A stretch of DNA of 64,000 nt from Prorocentrum cordatum. Taxonomy: Eukaryota; Sar; Dinophyceae; Prorocentrales; Prorocentraceae. Below, in pieces: positions 1-11,767 of this stretch (positions within the stretch are counted from its first letter, which is position 1; each line of letters opens with the position of its first letter). The DNA lies in assembly GCA_963575745.1 (NCBI GenBank), contig CAUYUJ010014349.1:1105230-1169229 (forward strand), in the 5' to 3' direction. The translations under genes were made by a program, and so were the position numbers. The notes below the pieces were generated by a model. The model saw only the letters and a list, made by a program, of their open reading frames with translations, made no database searches and was not told where the DNA came from.

Positions 1-610
1 AGCAGCCTCCGGCGAGGCACGCGGCGTGGACGGGCAGCGCGCGCACATGCGGCCTCGGCGCCCTCTGGTCCTTCTTGGCGGGCTCACCACTGGCAGCACC
101 AGCGAGGTCCGCGAGGACGAGCAGCTTCTGGATCTTCTTCTTGGCGAGCAGCCTCTGGGCCTGGGCGAGCAGCCTCTGGTTCTGGTTCTTGTCGGCGAGT
201 AACTGATGAGAGTGATCGGCCTCCGCCTCGAATGCCTCGAGTGCCTCGAGGGCCTCGAGCAGCTCGCCCTGCTCGGCGAGCGCCCCCGCAGGGGCATCCC
301 ACTACATTGACATTGCTCTTGACGCGGGCCCGCCGCAGTCCGCAAGAGGCCCCAGCCCGCGAGAGCCGAAACGGTCGCGGACGACGGGTGAGGGGCTGAC
401 GGCTGACGTCCAAGCTAGGTCAGAATCAGAATTTGCGCACATAGGCCGCGGCCACGCATGGCCTCCAGCATTCCAGGATGGCCAAGGATGGCTCCAAAAG
501 CGGCCACAATTTTCCCCAGGATCCAAGAAGGCCCAAGATGGCTCACCCTGCGACCCTTGAGGACGCGTCCACGGTCTAATACCTGGACCTAATTAGGACC
601 TCATCGGCTC
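1..610. other. Unassigned GC-rich DNA, no gene seen
   Basis: No reading frame here resembles a known family. There are short CTCGAG-type repetitions near 230-270. Between about 470 and 545 lie degenerate units of the form CCAAGATGGCTCC, which resemble the CCCAAGANGGCC repeats near 44.0 kb and their complement near 31.4 and 31.8 kb. Confidence 0.4.
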
Positions 611-616
611 CGTAAA

Positions 617-621
617 AATCG

Positions 622-663
<42 letters not shown>

Positions 664-720
664 CCATCACCATCATCATCGTCATCACCAGCAGCATCGT
701 CATCGTCATCACCAGCATCA
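617..720. repeat. CAT/ATC trinucleotide microsatellite
   Basis: A run of TCATCATC units with CAC and CGT interruptions. Read on the minus strand it gives a false poly-aspartate frame. The same repeat type recurs near 44.9, 46.3 and 51.1 kb. Confidence 0.9.
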
Positions 721-945
721 TCGATTCGATTCGACGGTCGCCACCGGAAAACGAAACCGCTGGGCTGACACGGCGGCGGGACTTGCCGCAACTCCCCCCT
801 GCCCCCCGCCACCTGGGTGTTCAGGGGGGGCCCAGCACTTATTCGACGCAGCCCCCACAAGTGCTCGGGGGGAGGATCTCGAGCACATGTGCGACGCGGC
901 CCCCTCTCCCCTTCTCATCCCCCTACTCCTCCCCTCCCCTCGAGT

Positions 946-1285
946 TCCTCCTCCTCCTCCTCCTCCTCCTCCTCCTCCTCCTCCTCCTCCCCCTCCTCCT
1001 CCCCTCCTCCTCCTCATCCCTTCTCCTCCTCCTCCTCCGTCTCCTCCTCCTCTTCCCTCCTCCTCCTCCTCCTCCTCCTCCTCCTCTTTGCTCCCCCTCC
1101 CTCCTCCTCCTTCTCCTCTCCTCGTTTTTCTCCTCCGACTCCTCCTCCTCCTCCTCCTCCTCCTCCTCCTCCCCCTCCTCCTCCTCCTCCTCCTCCTCCT
1201 CCCTCCTCCTCATCTTCCTCCTCCTCCTCTTCCTCCTCCTCCTCCTCCTCCTCCCCCTCCTCGCACCTCCTCGCACCTCCTCCAT
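946..1285. repeat. TCC/GGA trinucleotide microsatellite
   Basis: About 340 bases of almost pure pyrimidine built from CTC/TCC with a few CCC, TTC and GTT breaks. All six frames through it are open and give poly-Pro, poly-Ser or poly-Leu on one strand and Arg/Glu/Gly on the other, which are artefacts. It is the first of about 17 such tracts in the window. Confidence 0.95.
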
Positions 1286-1394
1286 CTTATTCTGGGGGTC
1301 ACCTGCCTTATTTGGGGCGTCCTCCATCTCATTTGGAATGTGATATTTGATGAAGCGTCGCGTTTTGCTAATCCCCTCAATTTTTGCTGTTGTT

Positions 1395-1488
1395 TTTTGA
1401 GTTTAGGTTATGGTGGTTTTGTGTTTTTTCACGTTTGGGTTATGGTAGTTTTGCGACTTCTCACGTTTGGGTTATGGTAGTTTGGGGT
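1395..1488. repeat. 32-bp tandem repeat, nearly three copies
   Basis: The phrase TTATGGTRGTTTTG occurs near 1407, 1439 and 1471, a 32-bp spacing, with CACGTTTGGG between copies. It is T-rich, unlike the flanking DNA. Confidence 0.75.
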
Positions 1489-1546
1489 ATCCCTCAGTCC
1501 GTTTATAGAGGGCAGGTTGTTAAAAGGAGAAACAAGAAGCCAATGA

Positions 1547-1770
1547 TGGTGGTGATGGTGATGGTGATGGTGATGGTGATGGTGATGACGACGACGACGA
1601 CGACGACGACGACGAGGGAGAGGAGGAGGAGCAGCGGGAGAAGGAAGGGGAGGAAGGACAGAAGGGGGAGCACGAGGAGGGAGAGATGGGATGACGAGCA
1701 GCAGGATGGGAATGAGGAAGTGGAGGCGGAAGACTAGGAGGAGGAAGAGGAGGAGGAGGACTAGGAGTCA
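1547..1770. repeat. GATGGT and GAC microsatellites followed by GGA-rich DNA
   Basis: GATGGT hexamers (about 1547-1587) pass directly into GAC triplets (1588-1613), then an interrupted purine tract to about 1770. The repeat type switches at one point without an intervening spacer. Confidence 0.85.
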
Positions 1771-3200
1771 TGAAAGATTAAACTAGCCAGGTCCAGCGAG
1801 TCACAGGGAGCCGCCAGTTCCCACCCTCCCGCAAGATATCCATCAATGCTGGCACAGTCTGCATGGGGATGGGAACGTTTTCCCACCAAGAGAATGGAAG
1901 GCGCGCTCGCGCGCGGCCCCGTTTCGGAAGACCTGGCGACGGGAAAACGATGCGAGCCGTATGAGAGCGGCAAACTTGCCGATGAGCGCGGAGAAGACGA
2001 AGCATGCGCCGCGCCGACACGGCGTCACCACGTTCCCTCGCAGCCTGCGCGGCGCTCGGGCGAGTGCGGCACCTCTTCCGCTCCCGCGCGGCCCCGCTGC
2101 CGCGGTCGCGTCCCTGCGACCCGGCGAGCGAGCCATGCGCCGCGCCCTCGCGGGAGCGCCGCTTCCGATCGACCTGCGCGCAGAGCCTGGGCGAGGAGCC
2201 GCCCGCCCGCGAAGGGGGCCCCAAAGCATCACCGAGCGAGAGGTGTGGGCCGCGCCGAGGCGGGAGCGCCACTGTCACGCGAAAGTTCTGCGGCGCCGAG
2301 GCGAGGGCGGCATGCTCGTCCGCTCGCGCGTCGCCGGAGTGGCGGCGTGCACGCCGTGTGCGCCGCGCCCCCGCGGGAGCTCAAGCCCCCGGAGAAGTTG
2401 ACGCGGCGCCGCCGAGGCATGAGCGACCCGTCGGCTCTTGTCGCGCGGGAGGTGCGCCCCGACCCGCTCCCGCCGCGCAGCTTGCAACGCGGGTCAGGTG
2501 ATGTCCACGCTGGACGCAAAACGGTAGATTTGACATTGTCGTTCACAGGTCAGCGACGCAAAACAATGGGGCCGCCTGCGCCGACATTGGCGCCCAAGCT
2601 GTCCGCGAGAGGTCGCGCGCCAGCGCCCTCGTCTCCAATGTAGCGCGCCGCGCTGGCGGCCCGCGTTAAGCCGCAGTGTAAGGTCGCTGTGTCATCTCGC
2701 GTGAGACCCGCTTTTGACCGTCGCCCAGGTAGGGAAGGACCCCCCCTGATTGGCGGGCTACCGGCGGGCCAGGTGGCACTGCGGGCGCAGCTGGGAAAAA
2801 GGCGCAAGAGTGGGGAGAACGCGGGGAAGGAGGGCCAGGCGAAACCCTGGGTGCAGCAATGGTGCAGCAACACACACACACACACACACGTTCCAAGCCC
2901 CTCCCCAGAAGATCCTAAGCATAAAAGGTCCCTTGCCACTACAGCAAGCGCCCCCCTCCCCCCCCAAAAGGCAAGCGCCCCATGCGTTTGCCTTTCAGGC
3001 GAAAGCTTGTTGTTCATAGGGGTCCGCACTCTCTATTCGCCTGTCCGTGGAGTGCGCCCTGGACCCGTGTAATTGCTGAATTGTGTTCATTTCGTAGTCG
3101 TAAAGGCTTGGGACGTCTTTAGCGGGAGGATAGGATTGAACGCGAGAGGCCCTTCATCCGCAAAACATTTGCACCTTTCTCAAGTGCGTTTCGTCAGCGT
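1771..3200. other. Unassigned GC-rich DNA with a short AC tract
   Basis: Long frames on both strands (for example 1846-2643 on +) are rich in Arg, Ala, Pro and Gly with no recognisable domain. A loosely repeated phrase containing ATGCGCCGCGCC occurs near 2003 and 2133. The frames look like by-products of high GC. An AC dinucleotide tract occupies 2869-2890. Confidence 0.4.
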
Positions 3201-3229
3201 CGAGGAGGTCTCGGCGACAGCACCGCTCT

Positions 3230-4060
3230 GGAAACGAGCCGACCTCCATCCGTGCAGCCGTTCAGAAACATGGGTGAGGATTGCGCACGTCGCCAAGGCG
3301 AGATCCACGTGTTGAAGACCGTTGGTGCTCAAGCCGTGTATGCGCTGGACGCCGCTGAAGTCTGACCTGCGCGGTGCTACGGCGAGATACGGTTTGAGTA
3401 CGTCCTGTTTTCCATCCGCGTCGATGTTGGAAATTGTGATAACGCATGCGCGCGACGTGAAGGCAAGAGCCACACGTTGAAAATAACATCCCGCCCCCCT
3501 CGATCCGTACGACAGCTGAACCTTTTTAGTTTCATGGCTGCCAATTGCGCGGATCTGTCAAGCAAAATGATTTGCCCGCCCTACCGACACGCCCGGCGTT
3601 GCGACAATAGTAGCGATCAGAAGAAATTCCAGGATGCGTCCACAATTCTGCAACACATTCCCGTCCGAAGCTCCTTCTTCACAAGTCTCTACAAGAATCG
3701 TTGTTTTATCCACTGCGGAAGGCGCTCCCTGGAAAGACGAAGTGCCCCTTGAAAGATGAACGCCGGTCAGGCAATATACATCATTTTGAAACGGAGCCTC
3801 CCTCAATATTTCCATGCAAGAATGAGTTAGATACTGTCGTAAAGGTCAAGGAAGAAACCCGCGAGAGCCGGTTTGAGAAAGGTCTTGGAAAGGCATTGCC
3901 CTCCACCCGCGAGACTAGTGAACGCGTATCAGACGAAAAGGCGCGGCGCCAGTGTGATGACCACATTTTGAGAACGGCCCGCCTTCTACCCGCGCCAAAC
4001 TGCTGTAAGCTCTTGACCCGAATGTCTGCGTTTGCGAGGCAGAGGCTGCGCGTCGAAGGC
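3230..4060. repeat. Degenerate dispersed repeat, family R1, several copies
   Basis: Loosely related units share a phrase like GGCGAGANCCACATNTTGAA followed by CGGCCCGCCCTCNATCCGTG. Copies can be seen near 3240, 3296, 3462, 3862 and 3955. The same unit is found in the opposite orientation at 22470-22810. Units are diverged and unevenly spaced, so this is an old array. No gene is visible in it. Confidence 0.55.
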
Positions 4061-4346
4061 GTCCCGCGCTCCGTCCGTGGGAGTTCCGCGGGCGCTGTGA
4101 GGCAGACGCGCGCGGGGCGGAGGCGAGCCTCGCACGCTGGCGAAACAACGCCCGCCGTCGACGCAGAAAATGTCGAGCCGCAGGGTCCCGAGCGTGAGGA
4201 TGCCTTCTGGCGACGCGCCCACCGCCCGCCGTGCCGTGTGCCGACGCGTCGCGCGGTGGGTGCAGCGAGGAGGAGCTGCGCAGAAGGGCAGGGGATATGG
4301 AGGGGCAGGGAGAGGAGGAAGAGGCGGACGAGGAGGAGGAGGAGCG

Positions 4347-4560
4347 TACATGGACAATAGATTCGAACCCTTACACATTTGAGGGAGATTCTAAATCACC
4401 CCCGCGCCCCCGACATCAATGTTGATCTCAGTAAAGGCGGTGCTTTGGGGTTCGAATATTTCTGTCCACTCACGCCCCCCCCGTCGCCACGCCATCAATA
4501 TCGATTTCGGGGGTCTGGGGGGCATCTTGGGCCACAGGGTTCGAATATAATGTCCATGTA
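4347..4560. mobile_element. Inverted-repeat element (MITE-like), family F
   Basis: The left end (4347-4371) reads TACATGGACAATAG then ATTCGAACCCT. The right end (4536-4560), read as its complement, gives TACATGGACATTAT then ATTCGAACCCT, a 25-bp terminal inverted repeat with very few mismatches. The 214-bp element has no coding capacity. A further GGTTCGAAT copy lies inside near 4452. A clear target-site duplication was not found. The inference is a short non-autonomous DNA transposon. Confidence 0.6.
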
Positions 4561-4639
4561 CTGGAGCAGGGCCATCCTGCCCCCTAGGGGGGGGGGGGGG
4601 CGTTTCCCACCACCCGCGGGGGCCAGCCCGACCGCGTCC

Positions 4640-5303
4640 CCGCCACTGGCGGCGCGGTTTCAGCGTTCACAGGAACAGCCACCAGAAGGTCAACACCGGT
4701 GGGGAGAAGTTTTCCACCAGCTGAGGAATTACAAGCCAGACGTCCACATCATCGGCTACGAGACTTACCCACGTCGGCCTCCACGACAGCATGACCATCG
4801 CGACCAAAGCCTTCGTGATGGCGGCCAATACTGGACGGGACGAGCTGCGTAACATGAAGTCCGAGGAATAGCTGCTTAACAAGCAGCCTAAGTACTATGC
4901 CAAGTACGCCACCAAGACCATCACCAGGAACGACACGACCGAGCAGACCGAAGGGGTTCCTAAGTACGTCGTCGTGGAGGTACCAGTAGACAGCGGCCGC
5001 GCCGCTTACGACGAGCACCACTACGGCCGCGCCGCGCATTACCAGTACGACTACGGTAGCTGCTTCGCTAGCGACGTGTGCCCCTACGACTTCCGCGATC
5101 ATGCCAGCTGCCAGGACATGAAACCCTGCGACCGGGCAGCCGACGATTCCGATTCCGAAGAGAGCGTGCCGTCTGAATTGCTACAACCACCAGCAGAGCT
5201 ATCAGGGCCACCAGACGACTTTCGAAAATTACAAGCTGAACTCGGACGACCTCCAGCTGAGCCACGAGAGGCGCCAGGAAAGCTGCCAGGGCCCGCGAGC
5301 TAA
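4640..5303 (+). pseudogene. Decayed reading frame upstream of the 21-bp array
   Basis: From an ATG at 4791 a frame runs 26 codons to a TAG at 4869-4871, then stays open in the same frame to 5303. It contains protein-like stretches such as IATKAFVMAAN, PKYYAKYATKT and PKYVVVEV. The pattern faintly recalls small Alba/SpoVS-like proteins, but this is a guess from pattern only. Upstream similarity seems to continue in another frame, suggesting a frameshift near 4780. The downstream part merges into the 21-bp array, so the two may once have been one protein. Confidence 0.3.
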
Positions 5304-7205
5304 GAGAACCACCAGCAGATCTGCAAGGGCAACCGACTGAGCAACGAGGCCAAGAGGCTTGAAGTACTCAGACCATTAGCAGGGCCACGAGGACCACAAC
5401 CTGAGCTACGGGAGCCATTGGCAGAGTTTCTTGCGCCACCTGCTGAGCTACCTCCAACAGACGTGGGCCACCAGCTCAAGTACGAGGGTTTCCAGCTGAG
5501 CCACGAGACACCCTGAAGAGTACCAAAGCCAACTGGTAAGCAACACGGGCGACCATCCCAGCTACGAGGGCCGCCAGCTCAACTACGCGGACCAAAAGTA
5601 GGGTTCCGAGGGCCACAACGTGAGCAACGTGAGCCACCGGCAGAGCTTACTGAGCCACCTGTTGAGCTAGCAGAGCTTTCCAGAGACCTACGAGCGCCAC
5701 CAGCTGAACAACAAGGACCACAAGCACAGCTACGAGGGCCACAAGCGCGACTACGAGGACTTCCGGCTGGGCCACAGGAGGCACGAGGAGAGGTACCAGG
5801 GCCAGCTGCTGAGCTGCAAGAGCAGCTCGCTCAACTACGAGGGCCACATGCTGAACTACGAGGGCCACAACCCGAGCTACGAAGACCACAACCTGAGCTA
5901 CGAGAGCCACAGGCAGAGCTTCCTGGGCCACCTGCTGAGCTACCAGGGCATCCCACAGCTTTACCAGGGACACCAGCTCAACTACGAGGACCTCCAGCTG
6001 AGCCACCTGCTGAGCTAACAGAGCTTCCAAAAACCTACGAGGGCCACCAGCTACGCAACGTGGACCACAAGCACAGCTACGCGGGCCACAAGCGCGACTA
6101 CGAGGACCTCCAGCTGGGCCACAGGAGGCACGAGGAGAGGTACCAGGGCCAGCTGCTGAGCTGCAAGAGCCACCAGCAGAGCTACAAGAGCAGCTCGCTC
6201 AACTACGAGGGCCACGTGCTGAACTACGAGGGCCACAACCCGAGCTACGAGAACCACAACCTGAATTACGGGAGCCACTTGCAGAGCTTCCTGGGCCATT
6301 TGCTGAGCTGCTACCAGAGCCTCCAACAGTTCTACGAGGGCCACTAGCTCAACTACGAGGACCTCCAGCTGGGCCACGAGAAGCACCAGGAGAGGCACCA
6401 TGGCCACCAGCTGAGCTACAAGAACCACCAGCAAAGCTCCGAGGGCCGCCGGCTGAACCACGAGGACGCTTGGCTGTACTACGAGGGCCACTGGGAAACA
6501 AGGACCACCTGCTGAGCTACAAAAGCTTCCAGCAGAGCTGCAAGGGCAACCTGCTGAGCTACAAGGACCACCACCTGAGCCACGAGGATTACCAGAAGGG
6601 TCGCGAGGACCGCAACTTGAGCTACGGGAGCCACTGGCAGGACCACAAGCACAGCACGAGGACCACAACAACGACTACGAGGACCTCCAGCTGGACAACA
6701 GGAGGCACCAGGAGAGGTACCAGAGCCACAAGCTGAGCAAGAGCAACTCGCTCAACTACAAGGGCCACATGCTGAACTACGGGGGCCACAAACCGAGCTA
6801 CGAGGACCACAACATGAGCTACGGGAGCCACTTGTAGAGTTTCTTGTGCCATGCTGAGCTACCAAAGCATCAACAGTTCTACGAGGGCCACCAGCTCAAG
6901 TACGAGGACCTCCAGCTGAGCCACGAGAAGCACAAGGAGTTGTGCCAGGGCCACATGCTGAACTATGAGGCTCACAACCCGAGCTACGAGGACCACAACC
7001 TGAGCTACGAGAGCCAATGGCAGAACTTCTTGGGCCACCTGCTGAGCTTCCAGAGCTTTCAACAGACCGACGGGGGCCACATGCTGAACTACGAGGACCA
7101 CAAACAACACAGCTACGAGGGCCACAGGAACGACTACGAGGATCTCCAGCTGAGCCACAATGGCCACCAGCAGAGCTACACGTGCCACTCGCCAAAGGGC
7201 ACACT
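5160..7205 (+). repeat. 21-bp (7-residue) coding-like tandem array
   Basis: About 2 kb built of 21-bp units. Translated on +, they give seven-residue repeats of the form H-x-L-x-Y-E-x, for example HNLSYES, HNPSYED and YEGHQL. Frames 6060-6347 and 6844-7209 show this best. Elsewhere single-base indels and stops shift the register. A phrase encoding YEDLQLSH recurs near 5245, 5752, 5984, 6098, 6355, 6675, 6901 and 7136, marking a higher-order unit of about 115-350 bp. Conservation of Tyr, His and Glu codons suggests it was once translated. I do not recognise the protein. It now looks like a pseudogene or a satellite derived from a gene. Confidence 0.65.
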
Positions 7206-7950
7206 GTGAGACTGGCCCGCTAGAGTTCGCGGCGAGACGTCGATGGGCTCGAAGGCGCACCCGGATCACACGATGCTGGTAGCGGGCAGGGCTGGCACCT
7301 GGCACCACGGGAGGCATACGCAGCGCCTCTTTGGTGCTATCTCCCCGAGGGCGGTCAGGTCCTTCCAGTACCAGAACATTTGCTGCAAAGCGATGACGTG
7401 GTTCAGAAACCATATGGCATGACAGCCGCGGAAGGGCAACCAGGCGTAGCGCACTTCTTCCTGACGCTATGTGACGACGAACGTACCTACGATATAATCT
7501 ACGATCGAAGCAGACGCCTGAGTGAGGTGGCTTCTGGGAACTACTTAATTTCCAGAACAAATCGGTACCTCGCTACTGACACACGCTGCTATCGAATGCC
7601 TGGATTGTACGATGTGTTCAGCGCTACGGACAGGGCACGTCGTCTTCATCGCTACGAGCTAGGTACACCGTGCAGAGCGTTGCGCGCAAGAGTAATACAA
7701 GTACTAACGGTACTGACAAGATGCCACGTCTACATCAAGTACATCATGGGTTGCCTGGCCGCTCCTCCTCCTTCCCCTCCTCTTGGGCTTCAGGATCTGG
7801 ATGTTGAGGTGGCCTTCCCCTCCGCTCCCCTTCTTCGGAAGTGACCAACACGTGGCGTCTGGGGGGGGGGCCGCGCCCGCGCCGGTCGGGCGCCCTCCCG
7901 CGGGCGCGCGGCGCGCATGCTAGCGCGGATTGGGAACGGCCGACGGCATT
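7206..7950. other. Unassigned DNA with one doubtful frame
   Basis: An open frame covers 7380-7844 on +, but it has no ATG at its beginning (a TTG opens it) and matches no family I recognise. Residue composition is more protein-like than the microsatellite frames, so a decayed coding origin is possible. Nothing else is visible. Confidence 0.3.
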
Positions 7951-7955
7951 GCGAC

Positions 7956-8330
7956 AAGGAGGAGGAGGAGGAGGAGGAGGAGGAGGAGGAGGAGGAAGAG
8001 GAATAGGAAAAGGAAAAGGAGAGGGAAGAGGAAGAAAAGGAGGAGGAGGAGGAAAAGGAGGAGGAAGAGGAGAACGAGGAGGACGAGGAGGAAAAGGAGG
8101 AGGAGGAGGAGGAGGAGGAGGAGGAGGAGAGGGAGGAGAGAGAGGAGGAGGACGAGGAGGAGGACGAGGACGAGGAGGAAAAGGAGGAGGAGGCTGAACA
8201 CGAGCGAGGAGCGGAGGATGGAGGAGAACGGATCGGAGGAGGTGGAGCGGAGAGGAGGAGGAGGAGGAGGAGGAGGAGGACGAGGAGGAGGAGGAGGAGG
8301 AGGAGGAGCAGGAGGGGTACTGAAGCCGAG
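7956..8330. repeat. GGA/TCC microsatellite
   Basis: Nearly pure purine, GGA units with AAA, CGA and GAGA breaks, on + . The very long minus frames covering 7744-9038 are products of this tract. Confidence 0.95.
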
Positions 8331-9470
8331 GGGCGGTGGTATGGGGCAGGCGGAATGAGGGGGGCTGAAGCCGATGGGGCAGGCGGGGCTGCAGGATGGG
8401 AAGCAAGACGACGGGCAAGAGTAACAATGGGGCGTGACGAGGACGCAGCAAGAGAGCTGAGGACGAGGAGGAGGAGGAGGAGGAGGAAGGAAGCAGGAGG
8501 GATGAGGCAGGGAGTTAGGAGGAGGGAGGGAGGAGAAGGAGCAGGCAGGGAGGAGGGAGGAGGGGAGGAGCGTGGAGAAGGGGAGCGGGATGGTGCAGGG
8601 GAGAGCGCGGAAGGCGCCAGCGGGGTGGGCGCGTGGGGTGAAGGCACCGCTTCGACCACGGGTGGCCGGACCAGCTTGGGGCTGGACCCCAACCGGAAGA
8701 GCTTCGGCGCCTCCGGGCCGCGGGCCCAGTATGGCCCCGCTCGTCTGCACGGCATCGGATCGCGCACCCCGCGCCCCGCGGGAGCCGGCGGCCCGCACAT
8801 GGGTGCAGCGCGAAGGGGTGGGTGTTCTGGAGATCGCTTTTGTGCACTGCCGGGCGATAGCGGACTTTCTACCCCCGGGGGGGAGGGTGGGGGCGGGCGC
8901 CAGTGTCACGTCTTGCTCCGGCGCCGTCTGAAACTGTTGAGAGGACCAGTCGGACGTCAGCACGAAGCAAGACGTCACAGTCGACCCGCACGGCAAGGAT
9001 GCGCAATCTCCCAAAGTTGCCCTTGCACCCGTCCCCATTCAGCCCATCCTTGGCCGCTTTCGCGGGCCGCCCCCCGCCCGCGAAGTGTCGACATGGCCTT
9101 CCAGGGCCCTTGCATCCTTACAGTGAGCGGCTTGAGTAATGAACACTTACTCTTCAAAAGGGGCTCGGTCGTTCCTGAAGGCTTGCATGCGTTACGTATC
9201 GTTCCTTGCGCGTTTTTTTATTATTTCTCGTTCCTTATGTTTTCTTCCTTGGAAAACAGGGGCTTCGTTCCTTATTTATCGTTGATGACTGTATCGCGCG
9301 TCCTTATCGTACCGGTTGACTGCACCGGGGACGGGGGGGGGGGCGAACGGCCATGGCCAGTGACGGCCACCCACGCGAACAATCGAGACACTCTTAAGAC
9401 CGCCACGAAGGCGAAGGGTCCTGAAGAACACGGTCGGCTAGACGGAAGAGGGACCCTTCGCCGGAGTGAC
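8331..9470. other. Unassigned GC-rich DNA with purine tracts
   Basis: Shorter GGA-rich tracts at about 8460-8620, then GC-rich DNA without a recognisable gene. A short T-rich stretch sits near 9210-9260. No inverted repeat or tandem structure was noticed. Confidence 0.4.
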
Positions 9471-9479
9471 TTTTGTTGG

Positions 9480-9800
9480 CCGCCCTCCGGCTTCCGATGT
9501 TCGACTCCCACCATGCACCATTTCTAGTCGATGTCCAATCTTCCAGCTCCAGCCGTCGACCTCCACCCATCGACTTCCCGCCTCACGCCACTGGCATCCA
9601 GCTTCCAACTTCCGACTCCCACCATCCACCCACAGTTGCCGATTCCCAAATCTTCCGCCTCCAGCTTTCGACCTCCACCTGTCGACTTCACCTCACTGAC
9701 CGACATTATGCGTCCAACTTCCGACTCCCACCATCCACCGACAGCTGACAACATCCAATTTTCCACGCCCAGCTTCCGACCTCCACCCATCGGCCTCTCG
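9480..9800. repeat. About 110-bp degenerate tandem repeat, three copies
   Basis: The phrase CTTCCGACTCCCACCATCCACC, in variants, occurs near 9489, 9606 and 9717, with CCAGCTTCCGACCTCCACC and a TCGACTTC phrase between. Spacing is about 105-117 bp. Pyrimidine-rich on +. All frames through it are open by composition. Confidence 0.6.
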
Positions 9801-9888
9801 CATCGTGCGGCCGACCTCCCGGCCTTCAGCTTCAGACTCGCAGCGATCACCGCCAGCCACCGCCATCCAGGCTTCCACCTCATGCACT

Positions 9889-10011
9889 TGGCATCGCTCG
9901 GACGTGTGATTTTCCTTCGGCGAGGACCATCGAGGAGCATCCTTGATCATTTCGCGAACAAGCCACGCACGGAACCAAAAACACAGGAAATGGACGTCCG
10001 AGCGATGGCCA
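9889..10011. mobile_element. Inverted-repeat element, family C, copy 1
   Basis: Begins TGGCATCGCTCGGACGT and ends with the complement, ACGTCCGAGCGATGGCCA, a terminal inverted repeat of about 17 bp with one indel. The interior contains GGCGAGGACCATCGAGGAG. A second copy with the same interior and ends is at 25454-25580, so this is a dispersed 123-127-bp non-autonomous element. No target-site duplication is clear. Confidence 0.75.
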
Positions 10012-10163
10012 GTGCAGCGCAACCGCCGATGCAGTCACGCCCTGTGCGGCAGTGTCTCGTCGTGCCGACGCGGCGGCCCCGCCGCGGGCGCTCAAGTGTC
10101 CGAACGCCGCCAGGGGCCCGAAGTCGGCCGTCACGGGAACGATCCTGCGATCGGGAAGCGGCG

Positions 10164-10472
10164 GCTCGTCCTCCTCCACCTCCTCCTCCTCCCCCTCCTC
10201 CTCCTCCTCCTCCTCCTCCTCCTCCTCCCTCCCCTCCTCCTCCTCCTCCTCCTCCTCCTCCTCCTCCTCCTCTCCTCCTCCTCCTCCTCCTCCTCCTCCT
10301 CCTCCTCCTCCTCTCCTCCTCTCCTCCTCCTCCTCCTCCTCCTCCTCCTCCCCCCTCCCCCTCCCCCTCCCCCCTCCCTCCCCCTCCCCCTCCCCCTCCT
10401 CCTCCTCCTCCTCCTCCCTCCTCTCCCTCCCTCGCTCCCTCCCTCCCTCCCTGCCTGCCTCCTCCTCCTCCT
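10164..10472. repeat. TCC/GGA microsatellite
   Basis: About 310 bases of CTC/TCC with later CCCCCTCCC and CCTCCCTGCC variants. Open in every frame, so the large frames at 9531-11095 are artefacts. Confidence 0.95.
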
Positions 10473-11765
10473 CCGGAGGGCTGGCCGATCCGCGCGGTGT
10501 CGGAAGCAGCGCTGGGGCTCGTTGCGGCACGAGCCGCCTTCCGCACGCTCGTGGCAGTTGTGCCGCCGCGATGCCCCCTCGTCTTCGGCGTCGCCCCAGC
10601 ACACTCCTGCTGTGTGTGTCCGTCGCCCCCCCCCCCCAGGGGCGACGCGCGAAACCGGGAAATCTCACAGTAGATGCGTCGTGGCGGGTGCTTTCTGGCC
10701 ACACCGCTCGGGAAACGATATTCTGCAAGATGGGTGTGCTGCGTGTTCGGGTCGGACGCGCGCCTCCAGGGCGGACCTACAGCACTAGCACGTCTCTGTG
10801 CGCACCATGCACCATGCCGCACCGATGCCCCCTGTCCGGGGCGGCTCTGCCGGCCTCGCGACGCCCCGTCCTCGCGCGACGCCCGCCGCGCCACGCGGTG
10901 CGCTCTCGCCGCGCTGGCGGCGGCGGCGGCCCGAGCGCGAGCGTTCCGGGGAGGTGGAACGCCGCCGGGTGCCCGCTGCGCCCTGCCCATCGGTCGCTGA
11001 AAGTGTGTGTGCTGTGGGATCCCCAGGTGACGAAATACGTCAAGCGCCTTCCTGCTTCAATGATCGAGTGGCTTCACCCTTTGCCGTCCTCCTGAGGGGG
11101 CGGACGGAACCCAGTCTAATGTCAACGCCCTCCTGCTTCGTGTCTCTACCTAATTACTTCTACTTCTTCCGACCGATGGGATATCAGCCGATGCCACACG
11201 ATCTGTGCTGTCTATCTGACAGCTGCGATCGCTCAAGGCTGAACTCGGCGGCGAGCGAGGGGGAAAGCGAGAAGGGGCAAGCCCTATCAGAAGGCGACGG
11301 GACTTCTCAGAAGAAGCCCTCGCGCCGTCTGGGAGGCTGTGTCGTGTCTTCGGGGAAGGCTTAGAAAACTGTTCAGAAGGCCGGTGGACGTTCGACCCTT
11401 CTGAGAAGGCCCGCCCCTTCTCACTTCCCCCCCTCGCTCGCCGCCGATGAGCGATCCACGCGGCGTGAGAAAGAGACGCCCACGTCGCCGCGGCGAAAAG
11501 CACGCCGCAGCTGGAAGCGGGCCTACCGAGGGACCTGCCGAGCATCGCCGCGTCGCCCCGCGGCAAGAAGGACCTCCGGGGCAACCTCAAAGGGGGGACT
11601 GCCCTCCAGGGGGGGGAGGGGGCGACACGGCACGCCCTTCCCCCCCCGTCGTCGCCCATCGGGGGCCCGGGAGCCCCACCCCGCCCAGGAACGCTCGGGT
11701 GCCGTCACCCGCGGGCCTGTCGCCGACCTCCCGGCGATGCGCCACCGATGCCAGGCCGAGGGGTC
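10473..11765. other. Unassigned GC-rich DNA, no gene seen
   Basis: Frames here are Arg/Ala/Pro-rich extensions from neighbouring microsatellites. CTTCTSAGAAG phrases (for example near 11298, 11398 and 11415) recur and are also seen near 43650-43750. No domain was recognised. Confidence 0.4.
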
Positions 11766-11767
11766 CT

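Noticed and set aside
4438-4548. Possible tRNA genes because of GGTTCGAAT words
   Set aside because: The words belong to the inverted ends of a short element; no acceptor stem or anticodon arm is visible.
7744-9038. Long minus frames rich in Ser, Pro and Leu (up to 372 residues)
   Set aside because: They run through a GGA/TCC microsatellite that is open in all frames; the residues simply mirror the repeat.
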